From contig BDSI01000002.1 in the NCBI GenBank assembly GCA_003117195.1, forward strand, positions 2,517,288-2,581,287: a DNA stretch of 64,000 bases. Reading direction: 5' to 3'. A program made the position numbers and the translations under genes. Below are positions 22,789 through 34,879 of this stretch, in pieces. Within the stretch, counting starts at the first letter, position 1; every line of letters begins with the position of its first letter. The notes beneath the pieces are model-generated. The model ran no database searches and was not told the origin of the DNA. It was given only the letters and a program-made list of their open reading frames with translations. This stretch comes from Eudorina sp. 2006-703-Eu-15 (Eukaryota > Chlorophyta > Chlorophyceae > Chlamydomonadales > Volvocaceae).

Positions 22789-25700
22789 TCACTGGCACCA
22801 CGGGCCGCGGCGGTGGGGCGCCATGCCCATGCGCACGTGCCACCTCTCCATCTCCGCAATCTCATCATCACTGGACCGGCGGCCGGCCTGCCGAAGCGCT
22901 TCGCCCAAATCCTCCTCATTCAGGGAAATGTTCCGTGCCGCTGGGTTGACGGCCTGGTGCGCAGGTGGTTTGAACATGTTCGTCAGGTTGAGCACTTTCC
23001 GTATACAAACAGCGATCTGAGGCCTACACAAAACAGACGCAGACGGCTAGGACACCTAGGAGCACACAATTGTAGCATAGCTGTGCAGTTCACGAGGCCT
23101 TACCCGTCTTGCTGCTGCCGCTTGCACGGCACCGTTGCACAGGTCTGCAAGCTCGGCACAGGTCAGGCCTTGTGTCTGCCTGCGGACATGTTGAAGTGAT
23201 GATTGACACACCGTTCAGCCACACAACGATGTCAGCAGCACACCGGCTCACGAGGTGAACATGCGTGCAGTGGATAAGGAGGGCATTACAGTTTCGCTCT
23301 CACCTGACGAGCCGGTCCACCTGCTCTACACCCAGAGCTGCACCCACCGACGCCAAGCGACCCACTAAGTAGGCCTCACGATCATCCGCTCCAAGTGGAC
23401 CCTGCTGACACAAGCAATGAGAGCCAGCGAGTGGAGCCCACGGGATGATTCTCATTCAAGCTGCCGAACTTTGAAAGCGAAGTGCTCGTGCACCGGCTGA
23501 ACCTCGAAACGGCCTTGTGTAAGGGATGAGAATCCAGCTATCGAAAGGCAGTTCGTCGGGCACACGGCTGGCACACTTCCCTTCCGAACGATGCCTGCAG
23601 GTAACTTCCTCACCACAAGGACGCATTCGGTGCGCGACAGGCTGGCAGCGAGCGTCGCATCAAGGACCATCGGGTGACTGGCTGTCGACAGCACCAGCAC
23701 CTTGAACCGAAGCTTGTCACTTCGGCCTCTGCTGACCGCAGAGCTGCCCTCAGCCCCAGACGGTGGGGGCGAGGGAATGCGCGACCTGGCTGTGGCTGGC
23801 GAAGGACCGTTCTGACCTGGAGATGAGAGCGACGTCAGGGGCTGCACCAGCAGTTCATCCACAGCCACCACCAGTTCTGCGCGTCCACCATCGGGAACAG
23901 AGTGTGTAGGGAGATACGTGGATAGGCAAAAACATAAAAATCCTAGCTGTTCAGGCTGCAATCCACAGGAGGGACTCCGTTGGACCCATTGGCTCGAACT
24001 TGTACAGCGCGTGGTAGATGCGCGCTGGGCGTGCATGGCACTACTGCTCGAGTGGCGCAGCTCTCTCTTCTCACCTGCCCGCAAGCGCTTGCTCTCCTGA
24101 CTCTGCCGGGTTGCGTTGGTGCCCACCAGCTCGTCCACGTCCTCGACGTGTATGATCACTGGGCCTGGGGTCTGCGTCGCGACCTGCCAAGGGCCACAGG
24201 AAAGCAGCACGCCATCTGGCCGCTACATTGTGCGCAGCTGCCGGACAGCGTTAAACAAACACGACCTTGGGCAAGCACGGCGCTCTTGTAACAACACCTT
24301 TACAAGACATGAGTGTAAGCACTCCCGTTCTCAACAATAGATTCTCGATACCCACCACTCCGCAAACTGCTCACCCTGGCGACGGAACGCATAATTACTT
24401 CTGTCCCCCCAGGCACGTCTGCGACACGACGAGCTACGTCCGGTGGCACATGAATGTACGTTGCACCAAGCTTCGAAGCGAAAGCGCGCGCCAGGCAGCT
24501 TTTGCCACTGCCGGCGGGCCCGACCACCATGACGGCAGCGTTCGGCAGGGTCCCGCCCGTGGACGGCCGCGCGGCATGCGGTTGTCCAGTCGCCGGTGAA
24601 CCAGCACCAGTGCGCGTCCCGGAGGTGTCTTTGCTGGACCCGACTGTAGAGCTGCTGCCGGCACCGGCAGCACGCCATTGAGCCCCGAGTAAGGAGGATG
24701 AGGCGTCGCTCGGGGCCATCCGTTCAGTGCAGAGCTCCTGTCGCGAGGTGTCCAGTTGTGGGCTAGCTGACGTCACGAAGCAGACCAGAGAGCATTTGGG
24801 GTAGCACAAGATCATAGCAACGGCGGTATGAATGAAGGCCAGAAATCACTTTGGGGTCCGCTGTAACGTTCATTCATTCATTCAATCACTGCTTCTCAGT
24901 ATCCAGCTTGGCAGCATACCTGGAGTCGTTGTTTGGCGCCAGTCAAGCCCACCAGCTCGCCCCACTGCGGACCTGAATGGCACGTTCGGATGCAAGGTTG
25001 CAACGGATGTCATGGGAATTGATTGTTCGGGTCCGTTACAGTTTCTTTGGCACGCAGCCACACGAGGAGGTCCTAGGTTGCCTAAACTTGCCATTCGCAT
25101 CCCGGACTCAGCGCCCTCCAACTTACCCACAGGTGGTTTGTTGGCGCCAGCCACAGTGACAAGGTGCTGTGACACCCATTCATCCATCGCCCGCTCTTTG
25201 GCCTCGTCGGTGCACACCGGCACCCGCCGTGCGGGTGTCCTCAGGCCGGTGCCAGGCGTGCGAGGCAGCACAGCCCCTCGGCCAGCCGGTGTGGCTGCGG
25301 GTGCGCATGAGGGCTGCAGCTGCCCGCCGAGCAAGCGTTGCTGCCGAAGAGGAGTGCGATCTGTCACGCATACTATTGGGCGGGCGGTCACGGGCGCCAG
25401 TCGCGCGACGGTTGGCGTGCTTGTAGCAGCTCCAGACGGAACCGCGAACAAAAATTGCGGCGCACAGCTGGCATCATGGCCAGGAGACCGGGCAGACGTC
25501 TCCGCACGGCTGTCACACAGCGAAGCATCACTGTCGCGCACTGCTTGCGAAGCGGATGCAGATGCTGGAGTTCCACCTGCAGGGATGGCGCACAAGCCGC
25601 GCCTGTCATCCTTTTTGCCGAGCTGGTTTTGGCTAGCATCTGATGAACATTCCCCGGATGCCCTGGCTTACCGTCCGCTCCCAGTGGCGAACCATGACCG

Positions 25701-26887
25701 TCCTGCTGCTGCTGGCTGGGTGACGCACTGTGGCCGCAACACGGTAGGTTACTGCCAGCGAAAATCAGCGTCCTTGCTGGTTGTGCGTCCACGCGCCCCC
25801 CGCCAACCTGTGCTGACTTATGCGACGGCTCATCGCGTTGGAGGTCAATTTGCACCTGTGTCGCCTCCTCTCGTGCATCAAAGCTAAGCGATTCGGCTAT
25901 GCTGCCAGACCGCGGTGAACGCTCATCCTCCGAGGAAGACATCCCGTCCGGCGGGACTTGTTGGCGGCTGCCGGGCGCCTTGCAAAGGGATGCTCGCACA
26001 GTCCCGAGCCTGCCGACTTTCAGCTCCGACTCAAGCCGCAAATTACTCAAAGAGGCGGTTAGTGCAGCGGCAGACGCACGGGCGGCCAGCTCCGCAAGCG
26101 TAGCCGTGGAAGCTGGCCCAGGCGTGGAAGCTAGCCGTGTGTCCGACGCGTCAGATGGGCTACCAGCGCCCATGTGCGATGGCAGCTGCTGCTGGGTCGG
26201 CCCCGGACCGTCTGATGCGCGGGTGGGGCACACATGGGGGGCCCCAGCCGCGGATGGCGTTTGAGCCTGCTCTGTGTCCATATCTTGTCGTTCACGCTTC
26301 GGCTGACCTAGCAGGAACAGTACCGACGGAAAGCCAAAGCGTAGGAGCATGGCCCGAAAGGAAGGTCCCGGCCGCGTAAATGCATGCAGTACATTGTAAG
26401 TAAATACATACCTGAGAAGCACGGCTCATCAGCAAGACCGTCCGCCAGGCTGCGTCTGGCGCCGGTACTTCCAGTGTCGCGGGCATTCTCACGGTCATCT
26501 TCTTCCTGACAAGATGTCGGGAGAACGTCGGTGCATGTCCGTGCATGTTAGAGCCTGTAAGCACACATGGGTGCATATGGTGCACGATGGTGCACGCGTC
26601 CCGTTCACCCACCTGATTTTCGGAGGCACCGCACTTGACAGGACTCCCGGGCCCTGCACGGCAAAGTCACATCCGTTGTATGATTCTTGCAGCAGAAGCA
26701 TATTTGCGTGCCTATCGGTTACTCAACTGGACAGCACCTTGGCCACGGACTCAATGATGTCGACACTTTTGCCGTTAGCGCGGACTCCCAGAGCTTTTGC
26801 GCGGGCCTGCAGCTCACGACGACTTAGGCTTCGAAGAGCCATGCGATGGTTTTCCATCGCTGCCGCAGGTTCTGTTTCGTTGTCCAT
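22789..26887 (-). CDS. SAP/NuSAP-like motif plus eroded AAA+ ATPase module, 823 aa
   Basis: Eleven exons join in frame (2472 nt): 26887-26738, 26653-26613, 26505-26412, 26302-25672, 25576-25127, 24766-24375, 24183-24075, 23876-23614, 23404-23304, 23179-23104 and 22953-22789. Residues 17-50 (LRSLSRRELQARAKALGVRA and following) match a SAP helix-turn-helix and look especially like the start of NuSAP, a microtubule/DNA-binding protein. Residues about 96-530 look disordered. An AAA+ module follows: Walker A GPAGSGKS (538-545), Walker B position PVIIHVEDVDE (about 594-604), sensor-1 position VLVLSTASHP (about 682-691), lid helix LTCAELADLCNGAVQ, and a C-terminal helix EEDLGEALRQAGRR / DEIAEMERWHVRMG. 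That arrangement is typical of the katanin/spastin/VPS4 clade. The Walker B acidic pair is reordered, sensor-1 Asn is replaced, and no arginine finger is seen. The N-terminal exons are the least certain part. Confidence 0.75.
24851..24872 (+). repeat. Dispersed motif GGGGTCCGCTGTAACGTT, copy 1
   Basis: One of five copies in the window (others near 30118-30145 minus, 31037-31058 plus, 50826-50853 minus and 55480-55507 plus). Followed here by a short (ATTC)n run. Confidence 0.75.
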
Positions 26888-27365
26888 AACTATAGCCCTT
26901 AATCGAATCCAAAGTCACGGTAAGGCTGAACACTATCACTGGAGACAGGCTTTGTAAACGGCAGATCTACTATTAATTAGTTCCAGGTAACGTGAGGAGT
27001 GCTCGTTGTGCACAGAGAGAGCAGAGTGCAGAGAGGTGAACAATTCAAAACGTGGTTTGGATCCAACTTCCAAGTGATTCCAAGCCATGCTTCCAAACAC
27101 AAAGTGGCGTGTACACTGTTCAGAAGTTACTGCAAAACCTTTCCTTCGAATGCTGCTGTTGCCGTGGTGCCTGCGCATTGCAGTTTGGTCAACTTTATGG
27201 GCTCATGAAAAAATAATCGATTGGGCAGATCGAAAAATATTCCGCATTTAATAATTTATAAGACAATGACAATGCGCGATTGGCATGTTGGGCGCCTCTG
27301 GCTTCGACGGTTCTTCGCTGCACTGCCAAACACAGGCACTTAGCCAAAACAGTTGACATCATAAT
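26888..27365. promoter_or_regulatory. Bidirectional promoter region (478 bases)
   Basis: Lies between the start codons of two divergent genes (AAA gene to the left, Pro-rich gene to the right). It is markedly AT-rich near 27190-27260 (stretches such as AAAAATATTCCGCATTTAAT), in contrast to the flanking exons. No specific factor site is assigned. Confidence 0.5.
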
Positions 27366-29654
27366 ATGGCATTTATGGAAAATGGCAGCCCCCAGGACAG
27401 GGCTGCGCCCAAGAGGCCTCCACCGGTCGTAGTCTCAGAGCCGGTGCTCGACAGTCCTAACGTGGCACGAGGGGCGGGACCCATTGTACCCGTACCGACG
27501 GCAGGGCCCATGGCCTATGTGCAGGGACCACCCATGGGGCTAGCCCGCCTGCCGCCACCTGTGGCCGGACCCCTGTCGGTCCTAGCTGGGCAAATAGACA
27601 GGTGAACGCGATACAGGCTGTTGCCCGACTTGCGTGTGGCCACAGTGGTATGGTATTTTGATGGCGCAGCATGTATGGATGTAAAGTTTCAGCCATGGAC
27701 TGGAGCGTGCGCCTGTGATGGCTTACTGAGTCGCCTAGCCGACATTAGTGCCGTACAAAGGCTTGCGCAATACACGTCCGCATGCAGGAAGCCCCTGATG
27801 TACACGGGAGATACCAGCGCCAGCTTGGCTACGCTCCGGCAGGACGTAGTCGCCAGTTATCGCGCGATCTGCAGCGTCCTGGGAGAACCCGAGCGGACGG
27901 ACCTGGTCAGCGGTGGCCTTCCCGCGGCCGCTGCGCTGGGCCTGCCCGTACCCGCGCCCGTGCCCACGGCGCGGCTGCCCCCACTCCCCAGGGGGCCCGG
28001 GCCGTCGTCGGCAGCCCTCCTACTGCCACCTCCGCCCCCGGCTGCGCCAGCTACGTCCATAGCTTCGCCGGGGCAGAACGGCAGTGCGGCCATGCTACTT
28101 GGGCCCAGCCTTGGCATCGAGGCGGTGGGTTCTGGCGCGAACACCCCCGCTCGGCTCCTTACGGGTCCTGTGTCATCATCAGCTGCTGCCGGCGGCCGAT
28201 TGCTGGCAGGCGCGGGGGCCCTGGGGAACGGCAGTCCGTTCGTAGGCGGCCTTCGGTCGCTTAGCGCAGGCCACGCAGGCCTGCCGCCGGTTGGCTTCGC
28301 GCCAGGAGCTGATCGGTACTGGCCCATGGGTCGGCCAGGAGGTTATGGAGCTGCGGGTAGAGCGGGGCTGGCCGGCCGTGCCAGCAGCGGCGGAGAGGGT
28401 CCGCGGATCAGCATGGTGTCAGGCTTCCGCCGTCCTCAGGTGCGACCGGAGGGATGACCATCGCGGGAAACGGCAAACCATCGCGGCCTGACTGGCGGTC
28501 CCTGGCAGTTAGCTTGACACAGCCCGCGCGGCTGTGGCAAGGAGGGTTGGGCCCCCACAGTGCGGCCAGCCGCTGCCATGCCTGGAACAGGCTGATTGCA
28601 GCCGCAGGATTTGCAGTGATCCACTACCGGTTTGGAGATGTCGGTTGGGTGCGCAATCGCCACCCTGATTGCGGCTGCAAGCATGGCCTTACGGTTGGGA
28701 TTAGTACAGTCTACCATGGGCCCCAACGCAGCGAGAACCGGCCTCCAAGCCAAGTGGCCCCTCCCACCGCATTGTGCATGCAGGATTCCGGGAGTGACTT
28801 CCTTGGGGAGGAAAGCGCAGTGATCTTCCCGCCCGCCGGCCGCAACTTTGGCGGGGGCGTCAGTGCCGCTGCGCGATCCGCCATAGGCGGGCCCGGCCTG
28901 GGACCAGGTGGACAGATGATTGATGCAATGGATGACTTCCGGTTCCGGGCGGGTGGCCGCAAGCACATCAAGATTGAGGACCTGGGTGGGTGTGACGACA
29001 ACACACATGTTACCGTCGACGTGCCAGTGCTGGCCGCGGAGCCGTGGGATTGTTGTCCCATGACTCACATGCCAAGCTGCTGCCAGGTTCCGGTCGTAGG
29101 CGTCGTGCGCACATGGCCGCGGGGTCCACTGAAACACAATTGATAAAAATGGCCAACGCGCACGGCCAAGCCGCGCCGCCCTGACCTTGGCATGATCTGC
29201 TTCCGTGTCGGCCTTGCAGACGACCCTTCGCGGCCCATCCCCGAGCACCGGAGGAATGACTCGGGGCAGCTGGAGATGTTTCTGAAGGTGCGAAGGCGGT
29301 GGGGTGTGAGGGAATGCCTGTTGGACACTGCAAGCTGCGTGGAAATGGTGGCGCTGCATTTGTTGTGGTCCATCTGGCTTTCCGTCAGCTCCTGACGGGC
29401 GGGCGCGCCCTTGATGCCTGCCGATGGCGGTCAGTCACATCTGCATTAGTGGGTTGTTGTCCTGTGCAGCCCTTGAGTCGTCACAGTTCCAGTCATAGTA
29501 GTAACCGTTACAAGGTGGACCCAGTCATGCGACCAGGTTTGATGCGGTCTGCCGCTCTGGCCCCTCCGGTGTGCCACAGGATTACGCACGCGACCGCAGT
29601 AAGCCGCCGAGAGGCGACCAAGGCGCCTCTTCGCGTTTCCGGATGCCGTTCTAG
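27366..29654 (+). CDS. Pro/Ala/Gly-rich protein of unknown function, 425 aa, 6 exons
   Basis: Family not recognised. Exons 27366-27601, 27788-28439, 28784-28985, 29220-29287, 29470-29514 and 29580-29654 join with agreeing phases (2, 0, 1, 0, 0) and end in TAG. The start MAFMENGSPQDRAAPKRPPP is the first ATG of the open exon. After a Pro-rich N-terminus there is one ordered segment (LRQDVVASYRAICSVLGEPERT), then about 180 residues of Pro/Ala/Gly-rich sequence. A moderately conserved-looking stretch follows (FLGEESAVIFPPAGRNFGGG, KHIKIEDLDDPSRPIPEHRR). The end is basic and Ser/Arg-rich (SRHSSSHSSNRYKDYARDRS), which suggests a nuclear or RNA-linked protein, though only by composition. If the donor at 28440 is not used, exon 2 reads on for five codons to a stop. 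Divergent from the SAP-AAA gene. Confidence 0.6.
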
Positions 29655-31578
29655 TATCAGCACGGCACTGCCTGCGACACGGCAGGAGCGGCCCTGGGTC
29701 GGGGATCATGCACGGCCCCATACGGTGGCAACGGCAAGGGCTGTGGCAGTAGTAGAACTGGTGTCCAGGCCCGTCAAGACGGGTAGAGGCCCTGATGATC
29801 GATAAGCCGGACCGATGCCATGGTAGGCACCGGTGGTTGGGGAACCACGTGGATCTCTTGTCGTCTGCTGCGGAGTTCGCACCGCGTTTGCTTGGCACGA
29901 AACTTTTGTAGAACTCAACCTTCGCGGACGAATCGACGGGCTTTGCCCGCCCGTCCTGGCGAGTCATGCAGCTGGTTTACCTGCTCGTCCCCGCTGCGAC
30001 GGTCATGAAAAATCTGACCGGAAGATGTAGATTCGTTCGGATTCGTTGTGGTGTGACTGTGATTGATGGCCAACGTGCGCCCATTTTCCAGCAAGCACGC
30101 GTGGTATTTTGTGCTTGTTATTATTATGGATGTTACAGCGGACAGTGGTTGCTGCAATTCACCGCCTGCACCTTAGTGATTACATCCAGTTCGTTCATAC
30201 TGTGGCGGGTAACGGGTGCGGTGTGGACAGGCCTGCGCCGACCATGTCCTTGACGGTGCTAACAATGACGAGACCATGATGCTGACATGATGCTCCTGTA
30301 CAGAACGTGGTTGAGCCCACACACTACTACTGTCCTCGCATGCATGATCGACAACGGGTCTTCAACTACCTTGCCCAATCTCATTCGGTCATCCTGACTG
30401 GCCCCAGCAGTTGGCCTTGTGACTTCAGCCAACACAGCCATGCACGCCTCTCAAGGTCACGGTTGGTGCCCCCCTGCTGCCGCCCTAGGGCAAACCCAAA
30501 TCCACACTCCGCCATCGCTCCTGACCCTAATTGACCGCTTGAAACGCTCCCCTCGCATCAGGCCTCCAATGACTCCCCACCATGTATGCGCAGAACTGTG
30601 CGTCTGCATTCAATTCACAGTACATCCCATCGCGTACGCACATATACATATTATATGTTGGCGGGGCGCCGCCCGGGGCTATGATGCCCCGAAGGTGATG
30701 AACCCCCTCGTGAGGTCCGCCGTACCATACACACATATGCTACCCAATATGCAAGGGTCGCATGCCGCATGTTGCTGGGTCACCATCCCCGCAGAGCACG
30801 GCCAGGCATGCACGTATGCTAGCTGAGCGAGAAACCCGCCGCCCAAACCACCCATATCATAGATCTCTGGGTAACAGCCACAACAGCAACAGTAATACAC
30901 CTCGCCTTGGCTCGACATCGCCAACAGTACACCACCTCATCACGCAGGGTGAGATCCCGAGTGGATGGCAACAAAATGCCTATCTGGCTCATACATGACC
31001 TGCTGGGGCTTGCCCTGGAATACACCGTTGATCCCTGTTGGGGTCCGCTGTGACGTTTACTCTATCACGCAATCATGTAAGACGTGTGTGCCTCGGTCTG
31101 CGAACGGTGAACACATAACGGCCGAGGCAAACGCTAGCAACTCTGGAGCGAGCAGTACCTGCGCCCGACTGCTGAGTCCGCCAATCACGGTTTTCCTCCC
31201 ATGTATTGAGAACGGGACCCAACCTTGACTCAGCGCAGAAGCTCTGCGACAGGGCAGGGAAGACACAGCTACACACGACAATAGATGTACAAAGCTTGCT
31301 GCCAAGGGAGGAAACAACGCGCACGCCACTGCCGGCGGCATTGCTGTCGTGGCGCCTCTGTGGGGAGGCAAATATCAAGACACAACGGGGGCACCCTCCC
31401 GCCCCTGCACCGCATGCTTGCTTAGCTGTGTCAGCCGGTGGTCTGTCTGTCTCCGGATCATACACCCCACGCCTGGAGTGAGCTCGGGTGGGAGCGCCTC
31501 CGCCACCGCTGCGCGGCGCCCGCACCGACCCGCCGATTAGGGTAGAGCTGGCAGGCAGGGACCCCCAAGGGGGGCCGC
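29655..31578. other. Intergenic, AT-richer, with two copies of a dispersed motif
   Basis: Lies between the 3' ends of two convergent genes. It contains two copies of the GTCCGCTGTAACG motif (about 30118-30145 minus and 31037-31058 plus). Open frames are short and without motifs. Confidence 0.55.
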
Positions 31579-34500
31579 TCAGTCGTCCGCCGCGCCGCCG
31601 CGCTCCCCCTCCGCCGCCCGCCCCTCCGCCTGGCCCTCCGCCTCCCCCTCCTCGTCCCAGCTGCTGCCGGCGCTGCTGCTGAGGCTCTTGTACGCGTGCA
31701 GCTTGGACAGCAGCGCCTCCACGGTGCGCTCCTTCTTGTACGGCGATGACGTCACACTCATCATCTGTGCAGCGGGATGGAGGAAGGCCGCACAGGGCGC
31801 CAGCAGGTCACACGCCGTGACGCGGAGCAGGTGCCGCGCCCGCCCGGGGGGCAAACGAATCAATCCATCCACGGTGCCAACAGGGTCCCACCTATATCCC
31901 CATCCCCATCCCCATTCGCATCCGCGTCCCCGTCCCCATCCCCCCCATGGTGTGTCTACGCGGCGCCGTGGCCCCTACACGCCTGCAGTGTCACCCCCAC
32001 GCTGCCGCCGCGCACGAGCTGGGCCCGGACTCTGGCGAACCCTCACACGCACACACAGGCCCGCACTGGGGCCCCGTGCTGTTGTGACCGTACGTACGTA
32101 TGTACGTACGTACGTGGGTGTACCGCACCTGCAGCGTGTACTCGATCTGGACCCGCTCCCGCTGCAGGAACCTGTCCACCGCTCCGCCCAGCCGGGGATC
32201 GCGGAGGTAGTGGCAGCTGCGGGGCGCAGTGCGGGGCGGTTCTCGGTGTGTGTATGTGGGGGGGGGGGCGGGGGAGGCGGTGCAGCAGCCGCGAGCCCGG
32301 CTTGCTGCAACGAAAGAGGCGGAGGGGGGATATCGCTCCCGTGCTGCGCTGCACGCCGTGCGTGTGTGTGGGAGCGTGTGCCGTACACTGTACGACACAC
32401 GTGACACACACGCAGCGTGGCATCGTTGCGAGCACAGGCCGAGTGTCGCAGGCCGAATGGAGCGCAAGGGCGCGCGTTGGGAGACACGCACGGCCGCGGG
32501 GCAGCGCGCGGGTTTCGGAGCAAGTGAGGAGGGAGGAGGCCGGCATCTCCGTCGCCGCCTTCTCTTCCGGGGCGCGACGCCCCTGTCCCGGGTTGGATGG
32601 AACGCATCCCCCCCCCCGCCCGCCCGCCCGCCCACCCGGCTCCACCTGTACGTGAAGGCGGGCAGGTAGCCCCGCTGCAGCTTGTGCTCCCCCTGCGCCC
32701 CGGCCTCCACGCGTGTGAGCCCCCGGGCTATGGCCTCCTCCAGGGCCTGGACCGAAAGGGGGGGGGACAGGGACCCAGGGCCGGAGGGGGGGAGAGGGGG
32801 GAAGGACGGAGGGGGGACAGGGCCGTGGGGGAGGAGGGGAGAACATTATCACTGACTGGTTGACTCCCGGCCCAGACGGCAAAAATCCGGCGGCGACACA
32901 CACACACACATACACACACACACACATACACACACACACACATACACACACCCCTGTTCTGCCTGCTTAAACAACACACACACACGGGTCTCCTCGCTCG
33001 TCCGCCTCGCGTGGGTCTCGCGGCGTGACCCCGTACGGCAGCTACCATGCCGTACAAAATGCTTCAGCGGACTTGATTCCCCCCGCCCCGCACTGCCCTC
33101 TCCTCCCTCCCCCCCGACCCCGCCGCCGGTCCTCAGCTCCCCACCTCCCACCTGGTAGTAGCACAGCTCGAAGTGCAGGTTGCGGTAGTCGCAGCCCTCC
33201 GCCTGGCCCCAGTTGCGGCCGTACAGCGCGTGGCTGCCCACCAGGTTGAGCGCCCCCGCCACCAGCTGGTCCGCGGGGGGCGGGGAGGCGGCGGCGTCGG
33301 CGGGGGAGGAGGACCCGCCAGGGGAGCCCTCCGTGGCCGTCACCAGCAGCACCTGGGGCATATGGGAGGGGGACAGCGGACCAATGGACCCCCCCGGGGA
33401 GGGGAATGGAGAGGGGGGAATGGATGGTTTAGGAAAATGGGAAAGGGGGGGAGATGCAGGAAGGGGGAGAGGGTTGCAGAGGCGGGCAGCGGCGGCGCAT
33501 GGCGCAGGCGCGAGGGGGGAGCCACAGCGAGCGGCGATGCGACCCCTTGGGGCTTCAGTTGTGTCGTTCCAGGAGTGCTGCTTGCAATCCCTGGGGCCCC
33601 TCATCGCTTTCCTGTTCCTTGCTGGACCGCCCTGCATCGTCCCGCTTGTATCACCTTTGTTGCCCGCTCTTTGACGCCTTGTCCATCCCACCCCCTCCCG
33701 TCCCACCCAACCCAGTCCACCGCATCCGCAACAATCAAGACAGTCAAAACCGCGAATCAATGACCATCACCACCGCGCCCTCCCCCCTCCCCCGTCTCCC
33801 CCCGTCTCCCCGTCTGCCCCCCCACCCGGTCCGCCATCTGCTCCCCCAGGCGGTGGAAGAACTCGCGGGTGAGGTAGGCGTTGCCCCACTTGCGGTCCAC
33901 AGTGGAGAGGTAGAAGGAGTGGAAGCGGTCCCAGTGGGCGGGGCGGAGGGAGCCGCCGGGCAGCCGCTGGACGGACAGACCCGCCCGGGCGATGCTCTTG
34001 CGCTCCTGGGGGGGGGGCGGGGCGTGGTGTTGGTGGGGCGCGGGGGGGCGTGGTGTTTGTGGGGGGGGCGGGGCGGGGGGCGGGGATGAGGGGTATAGGA
34101 AATAGGGGGCATGGGGGGGCCCATACGACATTGCTGGACATATTCATACAGCGCTGCTGCCAGAGCAGCTGGATGGGTGGCGGAGGGATGGGCTTGACAG
34201 AAGGGGGTGGGACGGGGGGTGGGGTATGGCGGTTCGTGAGGCATGCGGTACGCCAGTGATGGGTCCTCCGGGGTGGGTGTACGGCATGAGGACCCACACG
34301 ATCCCCCTTCCCCCGGCCAAGCCCTCGGACCCCCACCCCCCACCCCCGGTCGTTGAGTTCAGCGCACCCGTACCTCGTACCGCCCGGGTGGAAACGGCGA
34401 GGGGTGGATGGCGTTAAAAAGAAACAGCCCAGATGGGGTGGGCCTCGGGGGTCGAACGAGAAACGAAGCCCAGACACACCCATACCGGGCCTGGGAGAAC

Positions 34501-34829
34501 CTTTGAAGCGTCGGGGGTTTGGGGTCGGCTACTCGACTGTCAACTGCACCATCCACACACGGGGACGCCGCGGCCCGCCCTGAAGTGACTTCGTGCCCCC
34601 GGCAGCCCCGACCCCCCCCCCACACCCCCTGATCCCCCCTGCAGCTCCCTGCACCCCCAAGACCTCCCCGACCTCCCCCCTTTTTTACCTGCCGGATGCT
34701 CTTGCGCTTGGATTGCTTGAGGTCCCCCAGGAAGTCCTCAAAGGAGCTGTAGCCGCTGTTGTCCCAGTGGAACTGATCGTGAGGGCGGTTGAGAGGGGAA
34801 CCGGGGGGGGATAGGAAATTGGTAGACAG

Positions 34830-34879
<50 letters not shown>

